Made by a program: the position numbers and the translations under genes
Shown: in pieces, positions 39,007 to 48,121 of the stretch
How positions within the stretch are numbered: the first letter of the stretch is position 1
Layout of the letters: every line of letters starts with the position of its first letter
The notes under the pieces: generated by a model
Databases searched by the model: none
Told to the model about the DNA's origin: nothing
The model's input: the letters and a program-made list of their open reading frames with translations, nothing else
Assembly: GCF_040050925.1 (NCBI RefSeq)
Contig: NZ_CP157390.1
Coordinates: forward strand, 1,550,001-1,614,000
Direction of reading: 5' to 3'
Source: Leifsonia sp. NPDC080035
GTDB taxonomy: Bacteria; Actinomycetota; Actinomycetes; Actinomycetales; Microbacteriaceae
DNA: 64,000 bases

Positions 39007-41304
39007 TCAGTCCCACGGGTGTGTGCGACCGCTCGGTTCAGAGTATGCCTTGATCGCCGACACGGTCACGACGCGGGCGCCTCCTGTGGCGTGGGCGGTC
39101 AGGCGCAGGGCGTCGGCCTCGACCGGCTCGAGATCGTGGATGCGATGCCGGTGCCGGTTGCGGCTCACCTCGGCGACGGCCACCCACTCGCCGTCGACGC
39201 GCGCGTCGATGCGGTAATCGGTGACGAGCTCCGGCACGACGTCGAAGTCCGTGCGGTGGTGGTGGAGGTTCACGAGGTCCTCGTCCACGTCGTCGTTGAA
39301 GACGATGCGCACCGAGCCGAGCGTGACCGGATGCTCCCAGGTCAGGGTGATGCTCTCCGGTGCGTCGCGCAGGTCCCGTCCGTCGGCGATCGTCGCGGAC
39401 GACCACAGGTGCGGTCCGCCGTACGGGCGCTGGTAGCCGTCGACGACGAGCTCGGGCCGGTAGGCGGCGGTGGCCGGTGCGGCCTGGAAGGCGAAGCTCC
39501 GGCGGCGCAGCTTGCGGGCCACCCAGTCGGTGACCGGCTGGTCCTGCTCCTCGGCGATGTGATGGTCGAAGGCGGCGTCGGCGGCGAGGCGGCGCTCGAG
39601 GGCGAGCACACCGTATGGGCGATCGTGGGTGAGCAGCAGTGAGGCGTCCGCGTGCGCGCGCACCACGACGACACCGTTGCAGGAGGCAGGCGGTGTCCAC
39701 CCGAACTCCGCCGTCGCGAGGCCGCCGCCCTCCCCGGCCGAGACGACCGCGGTCGTCGTCTGCACGTGCTCGATGGGGGCGTAGTTCTGGGGTCGCCCGG
39801 TTGTCCACAGCTCCACGGTGAGCTCGGTTCCTGGGGTGGCGTCCACGGCGAACGTCACGCTGTCGAGGCGCGGGTCGACCGGGAGGACGACGGCGACATC
39901 GCGGTCCAGCGGGTACCGTTCTCCCGTGCGCGCCGGCATGGTCCCGATCGTGTCGAGCGTGCTGGTGGCCGTGATCGTGGCGCGCGGCGCGAGGTCGTCC
40001 GGGTCGGCGGCGCGCAGGCCGACGACCGGCGCATCCTCCCGGGCGAGTGTGGTCAGCAGCAGGTCGAGGTGGTCGCGGCCGAGCGTTCTCGGGGTGAGGC
40101 CGTGCCGTGCGACGAGCGACGCGGCGGTGCCCGCCGCCTGCCCCTGGGTGGAGCAGGTGGCCATGACGCGGGTCGACCCGAACGCGACGTGCGAGGCCGA
40201 GATGTCGCGCCCCGCGAAGAGCAGATTCTCGACGTTGCGCGAGTACAGGCTGCGGTAGGGGATGCCATAGGTCCCCGCGCTGTAGCGCTGCTGTGCCCCG
40301 GCGCGATCCGCGTAGACACCCTCGACGGGGTGCAGGTCGATGGACCAGCCGCCGAAGGCCACCGCGTCCGGGAAGTCGACCTGGTCGAGGATGTCGTTCT
40401 GCGTGAGCGTGTGATCGCCGACGAAGCGGCGGTACTCGCGCTTGCCAGGCAGTGAGCCGACCCACTCCAGAGTCAGGTTGTCGGACTCGAAGTCGCCGGA
40501 GTTCTTGATGTGGTCCCAGATCCCGAAGACCACGCCCCAGAGCTCGTCGCGGATGCGCTCGTTCTCGGTGACCGTGTCGAGTTCGCCGCCCCACTCGATC
40601 CACCAGTAGTCGCAGCCGTTGTCGCCGGTGCGGATGATCCGATTGGTGAGGATGGGCGTGCTGCCGATGTCCTTGGCAATGCTCGGCGGCACGAATCGCG
40701 ACGGGCGGCCCGCGTCCTTCGTGTAGAAGAACAGCGAGCTGCCGAGCAACTCGTCATCGGCTTCCTCCGGTGCCCATTCCTCGCCGTACTCGGAGCGTGG
40801 TTCGCGCCCGATGCGGTACTCGGCGCCGGCGAGGTGGCCGATGAGGCCGTCGCCCGTGCAGTCGAGGAAGACGGGGGCCTCGAAAGTCGTCTGCAGCTCG
40901 CTTCCCATCGTCCAGCCGGTCACGGAGCGGATCGCGCTGCCGTGCTCGTGCATCCGGACGGTGCGGACGTCCGTGTTGAGATGCAGCGTGACGTTGGGTT
41001 CCGCGCGCACCAGGTCCAGGACGACCTGGTCCCAGTAGTGCGGGTTACCCTCCGCGTTGCGGTACTGGTTCTCGAGGAACAGCTCGCCCATGATCCCGGT
41101 CTCGCGGGAGAAGCGCTGCGTTCCGTGCGCGGTCGCGCCGACGACCCACACCCGCACCTCGCTGGAGGAGTTGCCGCCGAGGACGGGCCGGTTCGTGATC
41201 AGGGCGACGGAGGACCCGAGGCGTGCGGCCGCCACGGCGGCAGAGACGCCGGCCAGCCCTCCACCGATGACGACGACGTCCGTGCTGCTCGTGCGCTCTT
41301 GCAT
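39007..41304 (-). CDS. FAD-dependent oxidoreductase with C-terminal discoidin-like domain
   Basis: 765 residues. The N-terminus VVVIGGGLAGVSAAVAAARL is the FAD-binding fold of the FAD_oxidored (PF12831-type) family, with RPVLGGNSSSEVRVWVVGA after it. FLDCTGDGLIGHLAGAEYRIG and NLLFAGRDISASHVAFGSTRVMATC (shortened: AGRDISASHVAFGSTRVMAT) are the later FAD motifs. From about residue 460 two beta-rich modules follow; the last (about 620-745, with PESITLTWEHPVTLGSVRIV and VTDYRIDARVDGEWVAVAEV) resembles an F5/8 type C (discoidin) carbohydrate-binding fold. No signal peptide. Next to an IclR gene, an MHS carrier and an epimerase, it may oxidise an imported glycoside or polyol. The substrate is unknown. 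Confidence 0.8.
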   Translation of the reverse strand: MQERTSSTDVVVIGGGLAGVSAAVAAARLGSSVALITNRPVLGGNSSSEVRVWVVGATAHGTQRFSRETGIMGELFLENQYRNAEGNPHYWDQVVLDLVRAEPNVTLHLNTDVRTVRMHEHGSAIRSVTGWTMGSELQTTFEAPVFLDCTGDGLIGHLAGAEYRIGREPRSEYGEEWAPEEADDELLGSSLFFYTKDAGRPSRFVPPSIAKDIGSTPILTNRIIRTGDNGCDYWWIEWGGELDTVTENERIRDELWGVVFGIWDHIKNSGDFESDNLTLEWVGSLPGKREYRRFVGDHTLTQNDILDQVDFPDAVAFGGWSIDLHPVEGVYADRAGAQQRYSAGTYGIPYRSLYSRNVENLLFAGRDISASHVAFGSTRVMATCSTQGQAAGTAASLVARHGLTPRTLGRDHLDLLLTTLAREDAPVVGLRAADPDDLAPRATITATSTLDTIGTMPARTGERYPLDRDVAVVLPVDPRLDSVTFAVDATPGTELTVELWTTGRPQNYAPIEHVQTTTAVVSAGEGGGLATAEFGWTPPASCNGVVVVRAHADASLLLTHDRPYGVLALERRLAADAAFDHHIAEEQDQPVTDWVARKLRRRSFAFQAAPATAAYRPELVVDGYQRPYGGPHLWSSATIADGRDLRDAPESITLTWEHPVTLGSVRIVFNDDVDEDLVNLHHHRTDFDVVPELVTDYRIDARVDGEWVAVAEVSRNRHRHRIHDLEPVEADALRLTAHATGGARVVTVSAIKAYSEPSGRTHPWD

Positions 41305-41327
41305 AGGTCGACAGTATCACTGAGCGA

Positions 41328-41342
41328 AACGAGAGTGTCGTT
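41328..41342. promoter_or_regulatory. Inverted repeat AACGA-GAGTG-TCGTT
   Basis: Five-base arms with a five-base centre lie 24 bases upstream of the minus-strand FAD oxidoreductase start, in the 106-base gap divergent to the MHS transporter gene. It is a candidate site for the IclR protein at 38181. Confidence 0.4.
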
Positions 41343-41352
41343 AGATGGTAAG

Positions 41353-41375
41353 AATGTGCCGAGAGGTGGTACATT
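41353..41375. promoter_or_regulatory. Inverted repeat AATGTGCC-N7-GGTACATT
   Basis: Eight-position arms with one G/T mismatch and a seven-base centre lie 36 bases before the MHS transporter ATG. Together with the nearby AACGA repeat it could form a pair of operator sites controlling the two divergent genes. Confidence 0.4.
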
Positions 41376-41410
41376 GGCGCCACCCATCCGACAATGAAGT
41401 AGGAGCCCCC

Positions 41411-42763
41411 ATGACCCCCACCCCTCAGAACGTCGACGCAGACGTCGACGTCGCCGCCGCAGCGACGGCCGCGACACCGCTCGACGACGCCGCCCGCGCT
41501 CAGCGCATGCGGAAGGTCATCTTCGCGGCCGGGGCCGGCCACTTCGTGGAGTGGTTCGACTTCGGCCTGTACGGGACGCTCGCGACGGTCATCAGCCTGA
41601 ACTTCTTCCAGCAGGGCAACACGCAGGCGGCGTTGCTCTCCGCGTTCGCGGTGTTCGGGGCCGGCTTCGTCATGCGTCCCCTCGGTGGGCTGTTCTGGGG
41701 CTCGCTCGGCGACCGCATCGGCCGTCGCACGACGCTCGCCACGGTGATCCTCGTCACCTCCGGCGCCACCGTCGTGATGGGTCTCCTCCCCACGTACGAC
41801 ATGGTGGGGCTCTGGGCGCCGCTGCTGCTCGTGGTCGTGCGGCTCGTCCAGGGATTCGCTGCCGGCGGTGAGAGTTCGGGGGCGACGACCCTGCTTGCCG
41901 AGTACGCGCCGTCGAACCGCCGAGGCTTCGTCTCGAGCTTCGTCGACGTCTTCGGCTTCGCTGCCTTCGTGGTGGGCGCGGGCCTCGTCCTGGTGTTCAC
42001 GTCCACGCTCGGCACCGACGCCTTGAACAGCTGGGGATGGCGTGTGCTGTTCCTCCTCGCCCTGCCGCTCGGCGTCGCCGGTCTCTACCTGCGCCGCCGC
42101 CTCGAGGACACTCCGGAGTTCCGCGCCGTGCAGGCGAAGGGGGACGTGAGCGCGTCCCCGCTGCGTACGTCCATCAAGACCTCCTGGCGGGCCCTGCTGT
42201 TCTGCGTCGGGTTCGTGGTGATCAAGGCCGTCGGCCACTGGATCCTGCAGACGTTCATGCCCTCGTACCTCCAGACCGACCTGCACTACTCGCAGCCGCT
42301 GAGCTACGGCGTGACCGTGATCGGCCTGCTGGCCATCGCGGTGCTCGTCCCGTTCATGGGGTTGCTGAGCGACAAGATCGGGCGCAAACCCGTGATGATC
42401 GCCGGCTGCGTCGGCTTCCTGGTGCTCACCTACCCGACCCTCATGCTGATGAGCGTCGGCAACTTCTTCGCCGCGACCGTCGCGATGGTCCTGCTGGGCG
42501 TGTTCATGGCGGCCTTCGACGGCGCGTCGAGCGCGGCGATGGCCGAGCTCTTCCCGACCAACATCCGCTACGGCAGCATGGCCATCGCGTACAACTTCTC
42601 CGTCGCGATCTTCGGCGGCATCACCCCGTACTTCGCGACCTGGCTGATCGCCTCCACCGGCAACACCTTCGCTCCAGCGTTCTACGTCATGGCCGCGGCC
42701 CTGATCACGCTGATCACGGTGCTGCGGGCGCGTGAGACCTTCCGCAAGCCGCTCGAAGTCTGA
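41411..42763 (+). CDS. MFS transporter, metabolite:H+ symporter (MHS/ShiA-ProP) subfamily
   Basis: 450 residues. GTAGGAG precedes the ATG by five bases. A 35-residue acidic/Ala-rich leader is followed by twelve spans. AAGAGHFVEWFDFGLYGTLA is the hallmark of TM1 in this subfamily (x-E-W-[FY]-D). GGLFWGSLGDRIGRRTTLA is the TM2-TM3 loop, with GFAAGGESSGATTLLAEYAP and MGLLSDKIGRKPVMIAG after it. Relatives take up shikimate, dicarboxylates, betaine or aromatic acids with protons. The setting suggests the substrate of the divergent FAD enzyme. Confidence 0.9.
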   Translation: MTPTPQNVDADVDVAAAATAATPLDDAARAQRMRKVIFAAGAGHFVEWFDFGLYGTLATVISLNFFQQGNTQAALLSAFAVFGAGFVMRPLGGLFWGSLGDRIGRRTTLATVILVTSGATVVMGLLPTYDMVGLWAPLLLVVVRLVQGFAAGGESSGATTLLAEYAPSNRRGFVSSFVDVFGFAAFVVGAGLVLVFTSTLGTDALNSWGWRVLFLLALPLGVAGLYLRRRLEDTPEFRAVQAKGDVSASPLRTSIKTSWRALLFCVGFVVIKAVGHWILQTFMPSYLQTDLHYSQPLSYGVTVIGLLAIAVLVPFMGLLSDKIGRKPVMIAGCVGFLVLTYPTLMLMSVGNFFAATVAMVLLGVFMAAFDGASSAAMAELFPTNIRYGSMAIAYNFSVAIFGGITPYFATWLIASTGNTFAPAFYVMAAALITLITVLRARETFRKPLEV

Positions 42764-42792
42764 CCAGCACTGCCCAGGACAGGAGAAAACCC

Positions 42793-43779
42793 ATGCGCAT
42801 CGCCGTCACCGGCGCATCAGGCCGCGTCGGCCGCGCCGTCACCGCCCAGCTCGTCGAGCGCGGGCACAGCGTCCTCGGTCTCGACCTCGTCCCGCCGCGG
42901 CAGCCTGTGGACGGCGCCGACTACCTGATCGGCGACCTCGCCGGGCTGCCCGCCGCCGATCCGCGGCTGGACGGCGTGGAGGCCGTCGCGCACCTCGGCG
43001 CGTACATGTCGTGGGACCCGGCGGACGCCGAGAAGCTCTTCGATGCGAACGTCACCGCGACCATGCGGCTCATCCGCGCGCTGGGGTGGTCCGTGCGTCG
43101 TTTCGTGCTGGCCTCCACCGGCGAGGTCTACCCGGAGAACGCGCCCGCCTACCAGCCGCTCGATGAGGACCACCCCCGCAACCCGACCACCTGGTACGGC
43201 GCGAGCAAGGTGCTCGCTGAGGACCTCGTGGCGTTCGCGGGCCGGACCAACGGCTGGTCGACGGTGGTGCTCCGGTTCTCGCACACCCAGGACCCCGCCG
43301 AGATCCTCGACCCCGACTCCTTCTTCTCCGGCCCGCGCTTCTTCGCGAGCCGGCGCATCGCCCGCGAGCGCGCCGCGGGGAACGCTGAGGTGGTCGCCGC
43401 CCTGGAGCCGTTCGCGGGCGACGACGGCACCCTGCTGGTCGCGTCGCGCGCCGACGGGGCCCCCGTGGCCATGGGCATCCTGGCGACGCCGGATCTCGCC
43501 GCGGGCGTCGTCCTCGCCCTGGAGGCGGACACGGACGGGCACGAGGTGATCGGCCTCGGCCCCGACGAGTCCACCGACCTCGGCCTATTCGCGCGCGAAC
43601 TCGCCGAGGCGGCGGGGCTGGGAACGGTCGAGGTGACACTCCCCGTCACCGCGCCGAGCTACACGACCTCGAACGCCAGGGCGCGCGACCTCCTCGGCTT
43701 TCGCCCGACCGTCGACCGGGCCGAGTTCGTCCGCCGCGCTGCCGAGGCGCACAAAGCGCGAGTGCAGCTGAACGCGTAG
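42793..43779 (+). CDS. NAD-dependent epimerase/dehydratase (extended SDR)
   Basis: 328 residues. MRIAVTGASGRVGRAVTAQL gives the GxxGxxG cofactor motif with Asp in VLGLDLV for NAD. The catalytic YxxxK is in NPTTWYGASKVLAEDLVAF, and VLASTGEVYPENAP is the preceding active-site strand. It follows the MHS transporter by 29 bases with AGGAGAA before the ATG, so the two are probably cotranscribed. Uronate-dehydrogenase or sugar-epimerase activity would suit the cluster but is not proven. Confidence 0.85.
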   Translation: MRIAVTGASGRVGRAVTAQLVERGHSVLGLDLVPPRQPVDGADYLIGDLAGLPAADPRLDGVEAVAHLGAYMSWDPADAEKLFDANVTATMRLIRALGWSVRRFVLASTGEVYPENAPAYQPLDEDHPRNPTTWYGASKVLAEDLVAFAGRTNGWSTVVLRFSHTQDPAEILDPDSFFSGPRFFASRRIARERAAGNAEVVAALEPFAGDDGTLLVASRADGAPVAMGILATPDLAAGVVLALEADTDGHEVIGLGPDESTDLGLFARELAEAAGLGTVEVTLPVTAPSYTTSNARARDLLGFRPTVDRAEFVRRAAEAHKARVQLNA

Positions 43780-43993
43780 ACGCCGCGGCCGCAGCCGACG
43801 CTCCGGGCGAGGCGCACCCTGTGGCGTCTTCGTACCGTGGAGGCTGGATCACGGTCGTCGTCGTGGCATCCTCGATGATGTCGACGCCGATGCTTGTGGG
43901 CACGGGCGATGACGACGGCGCAGCGATGTCGTAGTGAACGAGGGCGGGGCGATCATTGCGGCCGTTCCAAGACCGTTTCGACGCACTCGGAGG
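43780..43993. other. Intergenic stretch at the edge of the lower-GC islet
   Basis: No gene, hairpin or clear promoter is convincing here. GC content falls along it. A longer in-frame GTG start at 43934 for the next gene would consume part of it, but has no ribosome-binding site. Confidence 0.5.
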
Positions 43994-44512
43994 ATGACGA
44001 CATTGGCAACGACGATGAGCCTTGAGGAGCGGGTCGCGTTCCTGGACAGTGTGATTTGGTCCAAGTTCGCAGCGATGGACGACATCGTGGTGGAGGTGAA
44101 TCCGTCGGCGGGAACGATTCTTCTGCGGGAGCAGCCGGGTGGGTTTTCTGATCCAAACCATCTGCTGATTGTGGATTTCTCGGTCAAGCGTGCTGCGGCC
44201 GAGTGGGATGACCTGGTGAGAGAGGGTCGCGAGGTTGACCTTGACATGTGGAAGGGCGTGGACAGGGACGACGAGTCCGCTGTTGTCGTGGCGTTGCTTG
44301 TCGAGCGGCTAGATGGTGCCGCGATAGAGACCGGTTCGCCGTGTACGCATCTTGTGTACGGTTTGTGTGATTTCAATATCGTGCTTGAGCCGGGCTCACG
44401 GGTGTACCCGCCGTCGCAGGACAAGTGGGGCAAGGAGGTCTCGTGGATGTCTCTGGAGCGATTCGCCTCCGAGCAGTTCTGGTTCCGTGATCCCCCGCCC
44501 AAGTCGCTCTGA
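43994..44512 (+). CDS. Uncharacterised protein A of the lower-GC islet
   Basis: 172 residues from the ATG at 43994. GGAGG (43989-43993) abuts this ATG and is ideally placed (nine bases) for the in-frame TTG at 44003, which may be the true start. No family recognised. The chain is acidic, with no signal peptide or membrane helix. It alternates strands and helices (SLEERVAFLDSVIWSKFAAM, then VEVNPSAGTILLREQPGGF) and ends in an aromatic stretch (SEQFWFRDPPPKSL). T-ending codons and lower GC set it apart from flanking genes, suggesting recent acquisition. Size and setting are reminiscent of immunity-type proteins, without proof. Confidence 0.6.
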   Translation: MTTLATTMSLEERVAFLDSVIWSKFAAMDDIVVEVNPSAGTILLREQPGGFSDPNHLLIVDFSVKRAAAEWDDLVREGREVDLDMWKGVDRDDESAVVVALLVERLDGAAIETGSPCTHLVYGLCDFNIVLEPGSRVYPPSQDKWGKEVSWMSLERFASEQFWFRDPPPKSL

Positions 44513-44617
44513 GGGACTCATGGGTTGCGGAGGTCGGGCGGGGATCGCATCGTGTTCGCATTCTGCGGCCGGTTCGGCGCAGGGTCGCTGGCCCACGCGA
44601 ACGAGGAGGAACGAAGC

Positions 44618-45139
44618 GTGAAGAGATGTGATTGGGTCGGCTCGTATCGACCGCTGCATGCCGGGGCGGAGTACCTGACCTTCGGATCGGATTCCGATCG
44701 GGTTCTTCTCGTCGGGGGTGGGTGCCTCGATGTGTACACGGACGGTTACGGCGACCAACCGGACTTCCTTCACTTTCAGGACAGCTTCGTCGGGAGCGTC
44801 CCCTCTGTGGCTCTCTTCGAGTCGGTGGTGATAGATCGAGCGGCCGTGCGTCGGATCCTTCCAGGGAAACTGGACGAACTTGATCCGGACTACGATGAGC
44901 CCCCGTTTCGGACCGTTGCGGAGGGGCTGAAGCGTTGGCGAGTGGAACTGCGGTCGGGACGTTCGATGTTGGTGCTGGCGCATCGGTGGCGTCGGCAGGG
45001 GCTCGGCAGGCTTGTGTTCGATGTTCTGACGGTCGGTGGCCGGCCGCCGGAGGTTCTTCCGTTGCTGTCGATCACGAGGTGGTCGGTTCGATCGATCGAG
45101 GAGGTCGAGCTGGTGGCGCCGGGGGACTATGAGTACTAA
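44618..45139 (+). CDS. Uncharacterised protein B of the lower-GC islet
   Basis: 173 residues from the GTG at 44618, chosen because AGGAGGA (44604-44610) is exactly seven bases upstream. No family recognised. The N-terminal part is strand-rich with many aromatic and acidic residues (DVYTDGYGDQPDFLHFQDSF). A basic Arg/Trp-rich region follows (LKRWRVELRSGR, HRWRRQGLGR), and the tail is acidic (GDYEY). No signal peptide or membrane helix. It overlaps protein C's start by 11 bases, so B and C are translationally coupled. Confidence 0.65.
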   Translation: MKRCDWVGSYRPLHAGAEYLTFGSDSDRVLLVGGGCLDVYTDGYGDQPDFLHFQDSFVGSVPSVALFESVVIDRAAVRRILPGKLDELDPDYDEPPFRTVAEGLKRWRVELRSGRSMLVLAHRWRRQGLGRLVFDVLTVGGRPPEVLPLLSITRWSVRSIEEVELVAPGDYEY

Positions 45140-45509
45140 GGAGAGCCGTGCGGTGTTGCCGAGGAGTTGGGACACTCGGTTCGATCTCAGATTCGTGAAG
45201 TTCGGTGGAGGTGCGACGCTTGAGTTCGTCGCCGATGGTGATGGGCACTTGCTCGGCGGGTTCTCCTTCCAGCGTGTGCGTGCCGTTCGCACGGCGGCGG
45301 AGTCGCTTTCGGATTCCTGGCATATCACGGGCGCATATCAGGAGCTGGTCGAGATTGTTGATTCTGAGTGGGTTGCGAGTCTGAAGCCGAGGGAGATCGA
45401 GTTGTTCCACCCGAGGCATTTCCTCATTTATGTGGAGGATTACGGTTACGACGAGCTTCTGGCGGCCGACTGGGCATGGTTACCCGCCGAGCCTGGCACA
45501 ACACCGTGA
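45129..45509 (+). CDS. Uncharacterised protein C of the lower-GC islet
   Basis: 126 residues, starting inside the end of gene B. No family recognised. It is compact and soluble, with a strand-rich N-terminal half (RFDLRFVKFGGGATLEFVAD). A C-terminal half ends in HFLIYVEDYGYDELLAADW, a pattern of alternating aromatics and acids seen in small immunity-like or regulatory proteins. Codon use keeps the T-rich third positions of genes A and B. Ordinary GC-rich sequence resumes after its stop. Confidence 0.62.
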   Translation: MSTKESRAVLPRSWDTRFDLRFVKFGGGATLEFVADGDGHLLGGFSFQRVRAVRTAAESLSDSWHITGAYQELVEIVDSEWVASLKPREIELFHPRHFLIYVEDYGYDELLAADWAWLPAEPGTTP

Positions 45510-45711
45510 GGGAGTCCGTTGGTCGCGTCAGCAGTGTCGGTCGCTGACCACGACGAGTGCCGTGCCCCGTCGCGTCTGCGGTGGGGCGCCATCGCGCAGA
45601 CGTGACCTGCCGCCGCAGGAACGGTGCCCCGCCTCCCGCCCGGCGAGGCACCCCCGCCCATCCTGCGAGAACTGACATCCTGGCGGGAGACACCACAGGG
45701 GGCACCACCGC
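45510..45711. other. Intergenic stretch closing the islet
   Basis: About 200 bases with GC returning to the regional level. I see no RNA gene, strong hairpin or convincing short coding frame. A promoter for the membrane-protein gene at 45712 should lie here but no clear hexamers stand out. Confidence 0.4.
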
Positions 45712-46113
45712 ATGCGTTTCATCACTCCGCGCGAGAAGGCGATCGTCGTCGCGATCCTGCTGGCGGTGAACCTGGTGTTCATCCTCGTCTTTGACGCGCT
45801 GCACTCGGAGGTCGCATCCATCGTGCTGACCGTCGTGCAGACCGCGGGCTGGTACCTTGCCACCCGGGTCTTCCGCGGGCCCGGCGAGAACGTCGCCGCG
45901 CTGCGGCCCTGGTGGCGGATGACGAACCGGCCGCTGCTCTCCGGCGTGTTCGGGGTGGGATACGGACTGATGGCCGTCGTGAACATCGGGTTCTCGATCG
46001 CCGGATACGGCAGCGCGTCCGGCACCGTGTCGATCCTCGCCGAGCTGCTCCTCGCCGGGCTGTTCCTGCTCTCGTTCTCACGCCTGCGCGCGCTGGCCCC
46101 CGCGCGCGCCTGA
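45712..46113 (+). CDS. Small four-helix membrane protein of unknown function
   Basis: 133 residues with four hydrophobic helices: about 10-30, 36-52, 74-96 and 105-124. MRFITPREKAIVVAILLAVN opens the protein and a basic RVFRGPGENVAALRPWWRM loop separates the helix pairs. No motif I recognise. The gene precedes the M13 peptidase gene by 16 bases on the same strand. Confidence 0.65.
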   Translation: MRFITPREKAIVVAILLAVNLVFILVFDALHSEVASIVLTVVQTAGWYLATRVFRGPGENVAALRPWWRMTNRPLLSGVFGVGYGLMAVVNIGFSIAGYGSASGTVSILAELLLAGLFLLSFSRLRALAPARA

Positions 46114-46129
46114 CGAATAGGCTGGGGCA

Positions 46130-48112
46130 ATGACCCTGGCATCCGGCATCGCCTCCGACGAACTCGACCCCACGATCCGCCCGCAGGACGACCTCTTCCG
46201 GCACGTGAATGGCAAGTGGCTGGATCGCACTGAGATCCCCGCGGACAAGGCCCGCTGGGGCTCGTTCATGATCCTCGCCGAGGAGGCGGAGGCCGCGGTG
46301 CGCGAGATCATCGAGGCCGCGCAGACCGCGCCCGAGGGCACCGAGGAGCGGAAGTTCGGCGACCTCTTCGCGAGCTTCATGGACGAGGACCGTGTGGAGC
46401 AGCTCGGCACGAAGCCGATCGAGGCGCAGCTCGCGCTCGCGAGCGACGTGGACGGCATCCCCGCCCTGCTCGAGACGGTCGGCCGGCTGGAGCGGCACGG
46501 CGTCGGCGGCTTCTACCAGCTGTTCGTCGACAACGACCCCGGCAACCCGGAGCGCTACCTGGTCTTCGCCGAGCAGGCGGGCATCTCGCTGCCGGACGAG
46601 TCCTACTTCCGCGAGGAGCGGTTCGCGCCGGTGCGCGAGGCGTTCGTCGCGCACATCCAGAGGATGTTCGAGCTCGCCGGGTTCGAGGATGCACCGGAGC
46701 GCGCGCAGCGGGTCTTCGACCTCGAGACCGAGATCGCCGCGCAGCACTGGGACAACGTCGCCTCCCGCGACTCCGAGAAGACCTACAACCTGTACTCGTG
46801 GGCGGACGCGAACGCGCTGTTCACCGGCGGCGCGACCGCGGCGGCAGCGCCCGGCGCCGACCTCCAGACCTGGGCGAAGGGCCTCGGCGCCCCGGAGGGC
46901 GCCTTCGACGAGCTGGTGCTGCGCCAGCCGTCGTTCGCCTCCGGCCTCGCGACCCTCCTCACCGAGGACCGCCTGCAGTCGTGGAAGGACTGGCTGGCCT
47001 GGCAGATCATCCACGGCTCGGCTCCGTACCTCAGCGGCGACTTCGTCGACGCGAACTTCGACTTCTACGGCCGCACCCTCACCGGCACCCCGGAGATGCG
47101 GGCGCGCTGGAAGCGCGGCGTCTCCCTGGTCGAGGGTGCGATGGGCGAGGCGGTCGGCCGCATCTACGTCGAGAAGCACTTCCCACCCGCGGCGAAGAAC
47201 GCGATGGACGAGCTGGTCGCGAACCTCATCGAGGCCTACCGCCAGAGCATCCGGACGCTCGAATGGATGGGCGAGGACACTCGCAACCGCGCGCTCGACA
47301 AGCTCGACAAGTTCACGCCCAAGATCGGCTACCCGGTGAAGTGGCGCGACTACTCCGCGCTGCAGATCGACCCGACCGACCTGGCCGGTAACGCGCGCGC
47401 GGCCGCACTGTTCGAGTTCAACCGCGAGCTCGGCAAGATCGGCAAGCCACTCGATCGCGACGAGTGGTTCATGACGCCGCAGACCATCAACGCGTACTAC
47501 AACCCCGGCTTCAACGAGATCGTGTTCCCCGCCGCGATCCTCCAGTACCCGTTCTTCGACGCCGACAGGGACGCCGCGGCCAACTACGGCGCGATCGGCG
47601 CGGTCATCGGCCACGAGATCGGCCACGGCTTCGACGACCAGGGCTCCAAGTTCGACGGCGACGGCCGGCTCGAGGACTGGTGGACCGCCGCCGACCGCGC
47701 CGCGTTCGAGAAGCGCACCGGCAGCCTCATCGAGCAGTACAACGCGCTCGCGCCCGCGCAGGTGCCGGAGCACCACGTCAACGGCGCCCTGACGATCGGC
47801 GAGAACATCGGCGACCTGGGCGGCCTCGGCATCGCCTGGAAGGCCTACCTGCTCTCCCTCGACGGCCAGGAGCCGCCCGTGATCGACGGACTGACCGGCG
47901 CAGAGCGGTTCTTCCTGTCGTGGGCGCAGGCCTGGCAGCAGAAGGGCCGCGACGCCGAGGTGATCCGCTTGCTCGCGATCGACCCGCACTCGCCGAACGA
48001 GTTCCGCTGCAACCAGATCGTGCGCAACATCGACGCCTTCTACGAGACGTTCGGGGTCGCCGAGACCGACGCGCTGTGGCTCGCACCCGAGGAGCGCGTG
48101 ACCATCTGGTGA
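46130..48112 (+). CDS. M13 family zinc metallopeptidase (PepO/neprilysin-like)
   Basis: 660 residues, full family length. The zinc motif HEIGH is at 495-499 (GAVIGHEIGHGFDDQGSKFD), and the third ligand Glu558 is in TIGENIGDLGG. NAYYNPGFNEIVFPAAILQ and NEFRCNQIVRNIDAFYETF are the flanking family signatures, with the terminal acidic-tryptophan ending ERVTIW. There is no signal peptide or membrane anchor, so unlike eukaryotic neprilysins it should act in the cytoplasm as an oligopeptidase. Confidence 0.95.
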   Translation: MTLASGIASDELDPTIRPQDDLFRHVNGKWLDRTEIPADKARWGSFMILAEEAEAAVREIIEAAQTAPEGTEERKFGDLFASFMDEDRVEQLGTKPIEAQLALASDVDGIPALLETVGRLERHGVGGFYQLFVDNDPGNPERYLVFAEQAGISLPDESYFREERFAPVREAFVAHIQRMFELAGFEDAPERAQRVFDLETEIAAQHWDNVASRDSEKTYNLYSWADANALFTGGATAAAAPGADLQTWAKGLGAPEGAFDELVLRQPSFASGLATLLTEDRLQSWKDWLAWQIIHGSAPYLSGDFVDANFDFYGRTLTGTPEMRARWKRGVSLVEGAMGEAVGRIYVEKHFPPAAKNAMDELVANLIEAYRQSIRTLEWMGEDTRNRALDKLDKFTPKIGYPVKWRDYSALQIDPTDLAGNARAAALFEFNRELGKIGKPLDRDEWFMTPQTINAYYNPGFNEIVFPAAILQYPFFDADRDAAANYGAIGAVIGHEIGHGFDDQGSKFDGDGRLEDWWTAADRAAFEKRTGSLIEQYNALAPAQVPEHHVNGALTIGENIGDLGGLGIAWKAYLLSLDGQEPPVIDGLTGAERFFLSWAQAWQQKGRDAEVIRLLAIDPHSPNEFRCNQIVRNIDAFYETFGVAETDALWLAPEERVTIW

Positions 48113-48121
48113 CCGGGCACT

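Noticed and set aside
43780..43993. Possible small gene or RNA gene in the gap before the islet
   Set aside because: No frame has a plausible start with ribosome site, and no cloverleaf or strong hairpin could be drawn.
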